Notes: generated by a model from the sequence alone, not told the origin. A stretch of 28,269 nucleotides of DNA from an uncultured bacterium (GCA_938092125.1 CALKMQ010000134.1:1-28269); one strand, 5' to 3'; shown: positions 16,062-25,907, counted from the stretch's first letter. A program made the numbers and translations.

Positions 16062-17032
16062 TCTTTAACATATAGTCTAACATAATCAATAACAAATGAT
16101 GCTGGGAAAATAGAGTTATCAATACCCTGGATACCACCCCATTCACCTCCAATTGCTAAATTAATAATCAGAAAAAAAGGATTATCGTATGGCCAATCAT
16201 TAAAAGAGTTGGAATTTTTTGAATAATCAAAGTAAAGAATACCATCTATATATCCTCTGATAAAATCTTCTCTCCATTCAATTGCATAATTATGAAACGA
16301 TGTTTCAAGATTATTTGATTCATAAACTCCCTGTTGGCTAGTACCATGAACATTACCATATAAGTTATTATTATGAATGCTGAAAAAAACTTTATAAGGA
16401 TCAAATCCTACATGCTCCATAATGTCAATTTCACCACAATTTGGCCACCCTATTGAATCAATCTTTGAGTTTAGCATCCAGATAGCTGGCCATGTACCAA
16501 CCCCTGATGGTAGTTTAGCCCTTATCTCCCAATAACCATATTGTAATTCAACTTTGTCTTTTGTATTAATTCGACCTGATGTATAGAGAGGATTATTAGT
16601 ATCGAAAGGCATTCCTTTCTTTGCACGTATATATAATTTCCCATCTATAACTATTATATTATCTCTACTATCTTCATAACTTTGACTTTCCTCATTAAAT
16701 GCACCAGGCCAAAATTCTTCAATGTTCCAAAACTTTAAATTAAGACTATCTTGATTAAACTCATCATTCCAAAAAAGGTTATAACCCTCTACAATGCTTT
16801 CTTCGTATAAGCAATTCCCATCATCAATGGTTGCAATTGAATCATAATTAATAGCATTTGTTTCCGTACAGCCAGAGTATAAACAGCTACCATCATCAAT
16901 AGTTACAACAGAATTATAATTTATAGAGTTAGAATCTGAACATCCATATATTTCACTAGGACTGACAGATTTATCTTTTTCTGCACAAGAAAAAAAAAGA
17001 AAAATACTAATTAAAGTTATGCTTTTTGCCAT
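16058..17032 (-). CDS. GH16 laminarinase-type endo-beta-1,3-glucanase lipoprotein
   Basis: Retaining endo-glucanase of the laminarinase branch of GH16. Lipoprotein signal ending FLFFSC (Cys16), so surface- or periplasm-anchored rather than T9SS-sorted; it has no sorting tail. Residues about 29-76 are two Cys repeats (GCSDSNSINYNSVVTIDDGSC and a diverged copy), a spacer module. The GH16 domain spans about 84-324: LFWNDEFNQDSLNLKFWNIE, the RINTKDKVELQYGYWEIRAK strand, WPAIWML (181-187), and catalytic GEIDIMEHVG with nucleophile Glu201, Asp203 and acid/base Glu206, the extended E-x-D-x-x-E form. It ends DYVRLYVKE. The conventional strand order contrasts with the permuted neighbour. The gene overlaps the upstream SurA-like gene by 26 nt and the downstream GH16 by 4 nt, indicating translational coupling. 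Confidence 0.94.
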   Translation of the reverse strand: MAKSITLISIFLFFSCAEKDKSVSPSEIYGCSDSNSINYNSVVTIDDGSCLYSGCTETNAINYDSIATIDDGNCLYEESIVEGYNLFWNDEFNQDSLNLKFWNIEEFWPGAFNEESQSYEDSRDNIIVIDGKLYIRAKKGMPFDTNNPLYTSGRINTKDKVELQYGYWEIRAKLPSGVGTWPAIWMLNSKIDSIGWPNCGEIDIMEHVGFDPYKVFFSIHNNNLYGNVHGTSQQGVYESNNLETSFHNYAIEWREDFIRGYIDGILYFDYSKNSNSFNDWPYDNPFFLIINLAIGGEWGGIQGIDNSIFPASFVIDYVRLYVKE

Positions 17033-18488
17033 AATCTAATAAATGATCATCAGTTAAAATTGGGAAGGATGGTTCAATTAACGGATAAGCTTGATTCGTA
17101 TAAATAACATTCATATCAATGCTTGTTAATTTAATTTGCTCAAATTTATCTGTATCAATTTTTATAATATTTGAGTGTAGTTTTTGTAATGAATCTATCT
17201 TTGAAGAAAGCTTTATAAATGCTTCCTTATCTGATAACCCATTTGTAAGAACATCTTTCATTATAGATGAACTAATAAAATCTTTCCATTTATTTTCTAT
17301 ATTAACAATATCTTTTTCTTTATCATAGTCTAACCTATATGCTTGCTCAGTGATTTCTCGATCACGAAACAAATCTGCCAAGGCATATTTTAATTCATTA
17401 GTGAATGATTTTGAAGAAACATTTCGATTTCGAAAAACAAGAGGGTGCTTTTTTATTAAATCCAAAACATTACCAACACTAAATTTTTCATTATCAAATA
17501 TTAAAAGTCTTTCGTTTCTTATCATTTTTAAATCATTAAAAGAAGAAATATCATCTATAGTTTTTGTTTCCTCATTCCATATAGTATTTTGAATTACCGA
17601 TTCTTTCTTTTCTTTTTCAATTAAATAAACATTAGATATCTTATCGGAAAAAACTTGAAAAACTTCTGGATCAAAAACCAACTCTTTATGGCTCATCAAA
17701 GCAGAAACATATTTTTTATAAATTTTTAAGGCCGTTGATTCTCTGTATGTTTTTTCAGCATCTATATATGCCTGCTTTTTTTGTTCATCTGTAATAGAAA
17801 CTAATGTATTCCAACTACTCACTTCAAAAAACATATGTTTTGTTTTACTTAGAGCAATCGGACCATAAAGAAAATCCTTAGCTGGTTTTAAAAAAAATAA
17901 AATATTTTTTACTTCATCAGGCATTTCATCATTCAATGTTATCAACTTAGTACTTACTGCGGGCAAATCAGGTATACGATCTTGAATGTTAATTAAAGAT
18001 GTAATGCGTTCTTTGGAAACTTGTTTGTTTTGAATAGCATTTAAAATCAAAAAAGAAACTTCATATGTCCTTTTACTTTGTTTGGCAATAATATCGACAA
18101 CTTCAGAATCTAGTTTAACTTTATCAAAACCGTTAATTTTTAACATCAACTGCCTCATTGATTGCTCTTTCCTTCCGGTAATTAGGTTTTTTTGAGCATT
18201 AGTAAAGTTCAGTTTTTTCTTTTCAAACTCTAATGCTAATAACTTCTCAGCAATAAGCGAATTAAGAGCAATTTTTTTATGAATGTAATTATTGTTTTTA
18301 CAATAATTTGGTCTGGGGACGTATTCGCAACGTTTTATATAATCATTTACTGTTATTACTCTATTACCAATGGATGTTAATACATTCCCACTTACTTGAG
18401 TGACTTTAGCATCTTCAATTTTGTGGTCAGCACAGGATAAAATGAAACAGAATAGTAAAGTTGAGGATAAGGAGAACACCCACCTCAT
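17007..18488 (-). CDS. SurA-like periplasmic lipoprotein, probable folding chaperone
   Basis: Lipoprotein signal with Cys19 (FCFILSC). The first part of the mature chain resembles a SurA N-terminal/PpiC-type module: a short beta strand 'VLTSIGNRVITVNDYIKRCE' (about 36-55), then helices with the pattern 'ALNSLIAEKLLALEFEKKKL' (about 73-92), as in SurA and foldase proteins. The middle is helical and Lys-rich with no clear parvulin domain by eye, so peptidyl-prolyl isomerase activity is doubtful. Family assignment rests on pattern only. Between a PorV-like gene (9 nt spacing) and a GH16 gene (26-nt overlap), it would suit a chaperone keeping the secreted enzymes or barrel proteins of this operon foldable (inference). 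An alternative is an unrelated helical lipoprotein. Two Cys (54, 62) near the N-terminus could form a disulfide. Confidence 0.6.
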   Translation of the reverse strand: MRWVFSLSSTLLFCFILSCADHKIEDAKVTQVSGNVLTSIGNRVITVNDYIKRCEYVPRPNYCKNNNYIHKKIALNSLIAEKLLALEFEKKKLNFTNAQKNLITGRKEQSMRQLMLKINGFDKVKLDSEVVDIIAKQSKRTYEVSFLILNAIQNKQVSKERITSLINIQDRIPDLPAVSTKLITLNDEMPDEVKNILFFLKPAKDFLYGPIALSKTKHMFFEVSSWNTLVSITDEQKKQAYIDAEKTYRESTALKIYKKYVSALMSHKELVFDPEVFQVFSDKISNVYLIEKEKKESVIQNTIWNEETKTIDDISSFNDLKMIRNERLLIFDNEKFSVGNVLDLIKKHPLVFRNRNVSSKSFTNELKYALADLFRDREITEQAYRLDYDKEKDIVNIENKWKDFISSSIMKDVLTNGLSDKEAFIKLSSKIDSLQKLHSNIIKIDTDKFEQIKLTSIDMNVIYTNQAYPLIEPSFPILTDDHLLDYGKKHNFN

Positions 18489-18497
18489 AATGCAATA

Positions 18498-19574
18498 CTA
18501 AAATAGTTTAAAACGCATTGTAATAAGAGATACATCACCAAAAACTCCAATTGATTGATATGAATAATCAATAGAAATACTTTTATTACCAGGAAGAGAT
18601 TTTTCATAGCCCAAACCAAAAGTTAAAGTTGAAAATGGTATATTTAGACCTTCAAATAATTCTGATTCATTAGCTTGCTTAATTCCGACTCCTTTAACTC
18701 CAGCTCTCAAGCAAACAATATGACCCCCAATAAACTTGTGCTCATATTCTCCACCTAAATTCAAAGATTCGCTATTATTATTCGGATGAAGTACATCGAA
18801 AGACAGTAAAAGTTGTTGGTTCTCGTTTTTTACAGGCTTTAAAGATGTCCCTAATCTAAATATCAGCGGAAGCTCCCAAGATTGAGTTCTGTATTGACCT
18901 ATTACATTCTCATAATTGCCATTTTCATTTTCAAGAATATCAATTGGATTAATCAAATCAATCCCATCATATCGCATCTTAGAACCATAATTTGAAATAC
19001 TCATTCCAATATTCATTCCATTCTCTCTATCATTAGTAATGGAAAAAAAGTTTGTTTTTACAATCACACCCAAGTCCAATACAGTGGCTCTTGCTGCAGA
19101 ATGCCAAATATTAGAACTAATCATCTTTATAGATGCTCCAAAAGAGAACCAGTCTACAAGATTTCTGCCATAAGAAAGAGCAGCAGACAACTCATTAGCA
19201 TTAAAATATTCCCCAGTTCCATTTTGATTTAAAATATTAGTTACTTCAGTCGAACCATAATCAAAATCAGTAAACCATGTACTAATAGTACCATAGCTAC
19301 CCATATCAATTGCTGCGGCAAATGTAGAGTGCGTTATACCAACAACCCAATCTTGATTTGAAACTCCAAACTCAAGACCTTTAACGTATGCTAATCCAGC
19401 CGGATTCCAATAAGCAGAGTTTACATCATCAGCTAAGGAAACATATGCTTCACCCATTGAAACGGCTCGACTGTTCGTTCCTATCTCTAAAAAGTTAGCT
19501 GCAGTAGTACCATACCTATATTGACTATATAAGGAAGTAAATAAAACTAGACCGATAATTATAAATTTCTTCAT
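18498..19574 (-). CDS. PorV/PorQ-like outer-membrane beta-barrel protein
   Basis: Outer-membrane protein of the PorV/PorQ (UPF0164, FadL-like) group. Signal peptide MKKFIIIGLVLFTSLYS. The mature N-terminus has the group's hallmark ANFLEIGTNSRAVSMGEAYV (26-45), then SLADDVNSAYWNPAGLAYVK (46-65), followed by about a dozen amphipathic strands and a terminal aromatic strand ending MRFKLF. Known PorV is the shuttle that binds T9SS cargo tails and hands them to the attachment complex; close paralogues are often found as dedicated partners of other secreted proteins. Its gene overlaps by 4 nt (ATGA) with the 1169-aa sorting-tail protein gene, so a dedicated cargo-shuttle pair is plausible. Length, 358 aa, is normal. 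The alternative is a hydrophobic-compound transporter. Confidence 0.85.
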   Translation of the reverse strand: MKKFIIIGLVLFTSLYSQYRYGTTAANFLEIGTNSRAVSMGEAYVSLADDVNSAYWNPAGLAYVKGLEFGVSNQDWVVGITHSTFAAAIDMGSYGTISTWFTDFDYGSTEVTNILNQNGTGEYFNANELSAALSYGRNLVDWFSFGASIKMISSNIWHSAARATVLDLGVIVKTNFFSITNDRENGMNIGMSISNYGSKMRYDGIDLINPIDILENENGNYENVIGQYRTQSWELPLIFRLGTSLKPVKNENQQLLLSFDVLHPNNNSESLNLGGEYEHKFIGGHIVCLRAGVKGVGIKQANESELFEGLNIPFSTLTFGLGYEKSLPGNKSISIDYSYQSIGVFGDVSLITMRFKLF

Positions 19575-22500
19575 TTAATCACCGCAAATTTTCCTGTGTG
19601 CTCTAATCCATTCAATGCCTTATCCGAGAAGTTTGGCCGCACATGGTAAAGATACATACCAGCTGCAATTTCTAAACCTTCTTCATTTAATAGATCCCAA
19701 TAAGCCATGCCATTATCAATTCCATCATTTTTATTAATCGTTTTCACCTTTACCCCACTCGGCGTAAAAATAGAAATAACACATCTTGATGGTAAATTGG
19801 TAAACATGATCTTTCTTGGCTGATTAAGAAATGGGTTTATAACGGCTTCCTCCATGGCATTTGTACCTACATAGGGGTTTGGCACTACTCTTATATCTTT
19901 AATATCATCTTCGACATCATCAACCAAAAGATTTTCTACAGTATCTATTGAAAATTTAAATGTATCTGTAATCCAAAAATTTCTATTCCACTTTATATTA
20001 TATCTATCACCTGCTTTTGGTAGGAACACACTATCAATATTAAAAAAGTCAATTGCAAAAGCTGTACCTTTCCAATTATTTAAAGAATCAACTTCTCCTA
20101 CAAGCACCCTGTCTTGAAATTTATTATAGACACCGTCGTAACTCCATGAAGACCCAACGAAATCTTGAACAACTAAATCCATTAATGTGTAATTACCGTC
20201 TTTATCTAATTTGGATTTATTAACAACATAAAAATCAAAGGACTGTCCTAATATTATTCTGTTGGGAAACCACAACCTAGTATCAACATCACTTCTAATT
20301 CCAGGACTATTATCGGATGGGCTAGCGCTCTCCACTCTTGAGGTATAACTATTGTTTTCAGTAAAAATAATTTCACAATCCCACGGAATAAGCTTTGATT
20401 CTCTAGTTGATAGAGTAATGTTAGCTTCTCCATAGCTATCTCCAATCCACCCTGTATTAGCAGTATCTACTGTTGGAACTATATATAATTGAGATATATC
20501 TAATTGAACCCCCTCAAATACATCAGAGACTATATTATTATTCATCTCCCAATGACTGTTTTGTTCATTATAAATTAGGTTAGAACCGCTAAAGTTAGGT
20601 TGTCCGGTTAATTCATATGTTGGGCTCTCGCCATAGACAGTTGTGCCCTCGGTTCTGTTATATACCTGATATCCAGGATTATTATAATAAGCTGGTCTAG
20701 AAAGTTCATTAAAAACAGTATCGAAACTAAATGTTACATAATATTCACTACCCGGTTTTAGCTGTCCCTTAGAAACTACACTAGCAGAAATAAAACCAGT
20801 CCCTAACATTTCGTTATTTAAAGAGTCTAGAGTTATATCAGGGTCTGAATAACCTGCTGCATCAGATCTTGGAATTACAATTGCAACATTAATTCCAACA
20901 CCTCTAATGTTATCATATTCATCAATATCAATTACTGTATTATTTTCTGAAGGTGAAATACCTGGCCCAATGTCAGGGGCACCATAGTCGTATGCGACTA
21001 TTGCATAATAGTAAGTTCTTCCATTATCAACATTCTCATCTCTGAAGTAATGCTTAATGCCTGTATTATCCCCAAGATTATATGCTGTGCCATTTACTAA
21101 ACCAAAATCAGTAAAACCACTATTTTCATTTACCAAGTCACATTGATAAATAGGTTTTAAAAACATAGGTGTGCCATAACCGTCTGTAATAACTTCAGCA
21201 TCTGAAAAATATTTATCTGTTGCCCTAAATAACTTGTAACCTTCAAAATCGTTAACATTGCCCAAAAAAGGGTCCCGAGTTAATTTATCTGCATCATCAT
21301 TCCATGAAAGCATAACGTATCCATCACCAGCAGAAGCTGTCAAAGTAGGAGTCTTTGGAGGTTGGGCAAAACGGTAATCCTTTTCATAAATCACCTGCAC
21401 AATTTCTTTTAACTTAAATAATGCGGGAGCTATGTGATCCGAAGAATTCAACCCTTCAAGAGGATCGTAAGAATGAATTTCTGCCATTGAGATTCTTTCT
21501 GTTTTCCCTCTGAAAAGTGGGAAAGGACCAGAGGCAAACAATTCAACCAAATTCGCTACTGTTCCATAATACTCTGTAAGAGAGTCTGCAGAAACTAAAT
21601 CCCACATTACATCGTCATTTCTAAACCAAGGACTACCTGGAGGAGCAGGGTGCTGATCAAAAATAGGAAATAACTGAAAAGATGTGAGTCCAACCATATC
21701 AGATTCAGAAACATCTGTGGCTGCAAAGTTTGGTTCACAACCAATAGATTCAACATAATCTGGCTTGCCATTCCCCTCCCCTTCATCAGGACCATTATAA
21801 TTTAGTTCTAGTGGGCCCACACCATCTAATCCAACATCATCTCCTGGGTTTTCATTTGCTTGATAAATACCATCACCATTTATATCGTCTCCATTCCTCC
21901 AATCTTGATCTTCATCTCCTTCATAGTGAGGCTTTAAATCGGCAGCCGTTAATTTATAAAAGTCTAAAAACTTAGCTAAATCAGCAATCCCATCCGTTGG
22001 CCCAACAATCTGACCTGCTTCATTATCTCTTTTCTCATCAACCAGTCCATCATCATCATTATCTAATCCATCATATCCGATGCCTGGACTCTCTAAATAT
22101 GCAAAACCCATTACGCCTGGCAACAAACCTGCGATACCTATTCCATTTTCATCCCAAGAATATGAAATATCCAAGAGGTCATTAAAAAACCCTAATTCAT
22201 CATCTGCTCCATCACCGCCAATAGCATTATCAACCCAATAACCAAAACATACTTCAGGCAAATCATATTCAGAAGTATTGGATATATTATATTCCCAAAA
22301 AATTGCATCTCTAGCCTGTGGGTTATTCCATTGAAAACCTCTGGTTTCAACTCTCAAACCAAGTCCGCCCCAAGGCTCACCGCTTTGAATGGAAGATGTT
22401 TCATCTATTAGTTTTGAGCTATATCTAGGGTAATACTTAACCATATCCTCTTCACCTAAATACTCTAGATCGTGGGCATCATTTACGACAAAATATGTTT

Positions 22501-23080
22501 CAAGATCTGCATAGGTAACACCACGACCAAATCTTCCATTCCATTCACCTGGCCAAATTGGGCCCCCCGATGATGGCCACCCACTCGATGGCCACGAATC
22601 AGGCAATCTACTTAGAGCAGGATACTCATTATTTGGATTAAAATATCCAAAAATAGGATAAAATCCCCATTCAATCTGACCAGAAGGGTCCGTATCCATC
22701 TCTTCCCTGTAACTTGTTTGCAAATAATGCAATATATGGTGATCTTTATCTGCTAATTGGGTTAAATCAGTAATAGGAATTGTATCTACTGAGCTAGGGT
22801 CCAAATCATCTTCAATATATACTCTAGCACCAACCAATAATCCAATACCATCTAACATTTTAGTCCCCTCAGGATTATTAGGCCATTTTGAGACATTTGG
22901 TTTTGGCCAATCTGATAATTCTGTTGTATTTCTGTAATAGAGATAAACTCTGTTACCATTCATATAACCCTCACGCTCTGCTTCAATATCACCAGCGGGG
23001 TCATCTGGTCCTGCATAATCGACACCCTGGGAAAAAACCAAAGAAATTAAAATTATAATTCTAATTAGTATGCTTAGCAT
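19571..23080 (-). CDS. Large secreted partner protein of the TonB receptor, with FnIII domain and T9SS-like tail
   Basis: Secreted protein of 1169 aa, no enzyme signature found. Signal peptide at about 1-17 (LISLVFSQ). The N-terminal 570 residues are unassigned beta-rich sequence with Trp/Pro-rich segments. Two Asp-rich stretches that look calcium-binding are YDGLDNDDDGLVDEKRDNEA (336-355) and DEDQDWRNGDDINGDG (389-404). A fibronectin III-like domain spans about 574-715 (PPKTPTLTASAGDGYVMLSW, FEGYKLFRATD, TYYYAIVAYD). The end is a T9SS-type sorting domain (about 1061-1169: VVPNPYVGTN, WDLLNEEGLEIAAGMYLYHV). The gene begins 1 nt after the TonB-receptor stop and overlaps the PorV-like gene by 4 nt. 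The position next to a SusC-like receptor is that of SusD in Bacteroidota, but no SusD features are seen; a surface lid or glycan-capture role is inference. Confidence 0.8.
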   Translation of the reverse strand: MLSILIRIIILISLVFSQGVDYAGPDDPAGDIEAEREGYMNGNRVYLYYRNTTELSDWPKPNVSKWPNNPEGTKMLDGIGLLVGARVYIEDDLDPSSVDTIPITDLTQLADKDHHILHYLQTSYREEMDTDPSGQIEWGFYPIFGYFNPNNEYPALSRLPDSWPSSGWPSSGGPIWPGEWNGRFGRGVTYADLETYFVVNDAHDLEYLGEEDMVKYYPRYSSKLIDETSSIQSGEPWGGLGLRVETRGFQWNNPQARDAIFWEYNISNTSEYDLPEVCFGYWVDNAIGGDGADDELGFFNDLLDISYSWDENGIGIAGLLPGVMGFAYLESPGIGYDGLDNDDDGLVDEKRDNEAGQIVGPTDGIADLAKFLDFYKLTAADLKPHYEGDEDQDWRNGDDINGDGIYQANENPGDDVGLDGVGPLELNYNGPDEGEGNGKPDYVESIGCEPNFAATDVSESDMVGLTSFQLFPIFDQHPAPPGSPWFRNDDVMWDLVSADSLTEYYGTVANLVELFASGPFPLFRGKTERISMAEIHSYDPLEGLNSSDHIAPALFKLKEIVQVIYEKDYRFAQPPKTPTLTASAGDGYVMLSWNDDADKLTRDPFLGNVNDFEGYKLFRATDKYFSDAEVITDGYGTPMFLKPIYQCDLVNENSGFTDFGLVNGTAYNLGDNTGIKHYFRDENVDNGRTYYYAIVAYDYGAPDIGPGISPSENNTVIDIDEYDNIRGVGINVAIVIPRSDAAGYSDPDITLDSLNNEMLGTGFISASVVSKGQLKPGSEYYVTFSFDTVFNELSRPAYYNNPGYQVYNRTEGTTVYGESPTYELTGQPNFSGSNLIYNEQNSHWEMNNNIVSDVFEGVQLDISQLYIVPTVDTANTGWIGDSYGEANITLSTRESKLIPWDCEIIFTENNSYTSRVESASPSDNSPGIRSDVDTRLWFPNRIILGQSFDFYVVNKSKLDKDGNYTLMDLVVQDFVGSSWSYDGVYNKFQDRVLVGEVDSLNNWKGTAFAIDFFNIDSVFLPKAGDRYNIKWNRNFWITDTFKFSIDTVENLLVDDVEDDIKDIRVVPNPYVGTNAMEEAVINPFLNQPRKIMFTNLPSRCVISIFTPSGVKVKTINKNDGIDNGMAYWDLLNEEGLEIAAGMYLYHVRPNFSDKALNGLEHTGKFAVIK

Positions 23081-23081
23081 G

Positions 23082-25907
23082 TTAAAAAGGTATTGTTAAC
23101 CCTACTTTTATTTGCCTTGGGGCCTGAAACATAGATGGATCTTTGTACCTATCATCATATGTATTAAAATTGCTCCTGTGACTCAACAACTCCGTTTCAT
23201 TTACCACCGAAGTATAAGCCCGCCCTGTTTCAGAACTGACTCCATACTCATTATACCTATCAAGCAAGTTGTAAACGATAAAATCTATTTTAGGAGATAA
23301 TCCAAAAACTTTAGGAAGATTAACATACCCAGACAGGTCAGCATGATAGTTTGATGGCTTGTAATCATTATTCGGGTATAAGTTTAACAAAGCAAGATTA
23401 CTTTCTCCTTGAGGAGTAAATGTGTAAGGTGTTCCAGAATTATAATACCCTGTTGCGGTAATACCAAACTTATCGGTGTTATAACCAATTGATAAATTGA
23501 AGGTATGGCGCTGGTCCCAACTCATTGGGATCAATCTAATAACCTCATCAATGCTCGACCCCTGCCTGTTAAAAGTTTGGGCAGGGTTATCTGCATTCCC
23601 TCTGGTAAACTGATATGTATAATTTGTTTGTAAAAATAAATTGTCAAAACTATAGTCAAGCTTTAGTTCTAAGCCTCTTACATTTCCATAATCTTTGTTG
23701 GTAAAAATACCATATTCAACTTGATTATAAGTGCTTACAACAGCCAGACTCAATAAATCATATATGTCTCTATAATATAAATTGATTTCTAAACTTGTGT
23801 TTTTCCCAAGCTCTTGCCAAAGACCTATTTCATAGCTAACAGTTTTCTGTGCATTTAGCCCCAAACTATCAGAAGCTAAATTTGCATTTCCCACTGTTGT
23901 AGAATAATCACTAGGCCCAATAATTGAGGAATGGTTTGAGAAAATAGAATACATGGGCGGCATTTGAAGAAAATGACCATAGCTAAAATGTAAAACAGCA
24001 AGACCACCTAATTGATAAGCAAAACCAAGCCTTGGTGAAACTTGAGAGGCAATTTTTGAACGAACTTGAGAGCTCATTCTTGACTGATCAATAATTAAAT
24101 TTCCTTGGCTGTCAAGAGAATCATTACCGCTAGAGTTTTGTAAATAGTAAGTAGAGGCATTTATAGGGTTGCGCCTCTGACTAGGGTAGGTCGTGTTTGC
24201 ATCAAAAGAATCATACCTCAAGCCAAAATTAATAACCATTTCGTCTCTTTCATATTTATCTTGAATATAGAACGAACTCTCTTTTGGTTTAACATTGTAT
24301 ATGTCTGAATAAACAGTACTATCTGGTAGAACAACAGGTTTATAGAAATCACCTTCAAGAGCGGTGCCAGCATAAGCATTTCTAATAGTTTGGCTAGTGT
24401 TATTTAAGTCATGATTAATAAAGGAAAATCCTGTTTTAATACTATGTGCGCTATTTGCCTGAATTGTAAAATCAAACTTTAAATTGTTTGTGATTAATGT
24501 CCGCTTTAGGTGCTCTTTATCCTGCCCACCTGTAAAAAAGCCTGTACCGTAAGCCGTCATGTATTTATCATTTATATAATTATACAATGTATCTCCGACA
24601 AACAAATATTCACCTCTATATATATCATCCTCAGAAATGATCTTAAAACTATCATAATCTTCATATAAGTATGAGCCATAATCGTTGTGCGTTCGAGAAA
24701 ACTTTAAGTCATAAAACATCTTATTATTTATAAAATGATTTAACTGCAACATTGTTAAGGTCGTCTTTGCATCACCATATCCACGGCCATCCGGATTATA
24801 TTTGTAAACATGACTATATCCTTGGGATATGGAATTATTTTGATTAACCATTAATGCCAGCTTAATGCTACCTAGATTATAAGAAAGCTTCCCCATAAAA
24901 GATGAATGTTCACCTGTCCCCATAGGCACATATGAACTGTCACCAGTATTTTCACTAACCCATTGCGTAGAATCCTGATCATAAAAATTACTCAGATTCC
25001 AAACCTCAAATCTTCTAATACCATTTAGATGCCCATTAATATTTTGGGTTCTATAATTAGTAAAAAAATATAGTTTGTCCTTAATTACAGGTCCACTTAA
25101 GTTAAATTTCAAATCATTATTTGAGTTAATTCCAAAAGGCTCTAAACCAATGAAAACCTCTTCTCCGTTTCTTGAGTTTTCAGTAAAATATGTTGAATAA
25201 GCCGACTTAACACTGCCGGCATAAGCGTTACTTCCATCTTTAGTAACTGCATTTACCACACCGCTCATAGCATTACCATATTCTGCATTAAACGTACCAG
25301 TAATTACCTCAAGATCTTTTACTGCTTCTACCTCTAAAGAAGATACAGCAACAACTCCACCATAAGAATCATTTACAGGAACTCCATCGATCATATAACT
25401 AACTTCATCACTTCTCCCACCGCGGAAGTGACCAGCCACAACACCAGCTTGCATGTTTACAACAGCACCTAGATCCTCAACAGGTAAAATTTCCATCTCT
25501 TCAGATGATATGTTTTTGACCGTACTTGTCTGATCTTTTTTTCTACTAAGCTTACTAGCATAAATGACAACTTCTTGCCCCTCAACAATACTTTGTTTCA
25601 TTTTGATATCGAGAGATGTCGTTCTATTTACCGATACAATAACATCTTCAATGTTCACAGTTTCATAGCCGATCATCATCGCTTTTACAGAATATTTCCC
25701 GGGCGACACATTAATTAAATTAAAATAACCATCTTCATCTGCACTAATCCCTGCTTGAGTTTGAGCGATAATCACATTCGCACCAACAAGTGGCTGGTCA
25801 TTTGAAGCATCAATTATTTTGCCAGATATTTTTCCTGATGTTTGGGAAAACGATACCGACATAATTATAACGACAGATGAAATCGTTTTTATTGTGGTTT
25901 TAAACAT
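23082..25907 (-). CDS. TonB-dependent outer-membrane receptor with N-terminal carboxypeptidase-like domain
   Basis: Outer-membrane importer powered through TonB-ExbB-ExbD. Signal peptide MFKTTIKTISSVVIIMSVSFS. The N-terminal extension, a CarboxypepD_reg-like domain, is at about 24-105 (GKISGKIIDASNDQPLVGAN, ADEDGYFNLINVSPGKYSV). The plug domain is at about 110-226 (SSEEMEILPVEDLGAVVNMQ, RGGRSDEVSYMIDGVPVND, GTFNAEYGNAMSGVVNAVTK). The 22-strand barrel region fills the rest and ends with the terminal Phe (IKVGLTIPF). The N-terminal extension resembles that of SusC, but there is no adjacent SusD. First gene after the 25946-25975 hairpin and head of a tightly packed six-gene operon that ends with two GH16 genes, so beta-glucan oligosaccharide import is the likely job. 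No Shine-Dalgarno sequence is evident before the ATG (TTTAAAATAAATT). Confidence 0.93.
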   Translation of the reverse strand: MFKTTIKTISSVVIIMSVSFSQTSGKISGKIIDASNDQPLVGANVIIAQTQAGISADEDGYFNLINVSPGKYSVKAMMIGYETVNIEDVIVSVNRTTSLDIKMKQSIVEGQEVVIYASKLSRKKDQTSTVKNISSEEMEILPVEDLGAVVNMQAGVVAGHFRGGRSDEVSYMIDGVPVNDSYGGVVAVSSLEVEAVKDLEVITGTFNAEYGNAMSGVVNAVTKDGSNAYAGSVKSAYSTYFTENSRNGEEVFIGLEPFGINSNNDLKFNLSGPVIKDKLYFFTNYRTQNINGHLNGIRRFEVWNLSNFYDQDSTQWVSENTGDSSYVPMGTGEHSSFMGKLSYNLGSIKLALMVNQNNSISQGYSHVYKYNPDGRGYGDAKTTLTMLQLNHFINNKMFYDLKFSRTHNDYGSYLYEDYDSFKIISEDDIYRGEYLFVGDTLYNYINDKYMTAYGTGFFTGGQDKEHLKRTLITNNLKFDFTIQANSAHSIKTGFSFINHDLNNTSQTIRNAYAGTALEGDFYKPVVLPDSTVYSDIYNVKPKESSFYIQDKYERDEMVINFGLRYDSFDANTTYPSQRRNPINASTYYLQNSSGNDSLDSQGNLIIDQSRMSSQVRSKIASQVSPRLGFAYQLGGLAVLHFSYGHFLQMPPMYSIFSNHSSIIGPSDYSTTVGNANLASDSLGLNAQKTVSYEIGLWQELGKNTSLEINLYYRDIYDLLSLAVVSTYNQVEYGIFTNKDYGNVRGLELKLDYSFDNLFLQTNYTYQFTRGNADNPAQTFNRQGSSIDEVIRLIPMSWDQRHTFNLSIGYNTDKFGITATGYYNSGTPYTFTPQGESNLALLNLYPNNDYKPSNYHADLSGYVNLPKVFGLSPKIDFIVYNLLDRYNEYGVSSETGRAYTSVVNETELLSHRSNFNTYDDRYKDPSMFQAPRQIKVGLTIPF

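Noticed and set aside
21997..22185. His-rich plus-strand frame antisense to the 1169-aa protein
   Set aside because: The His-rich appearance comes from reading the Asp codons of the calcium-type loops backwards.
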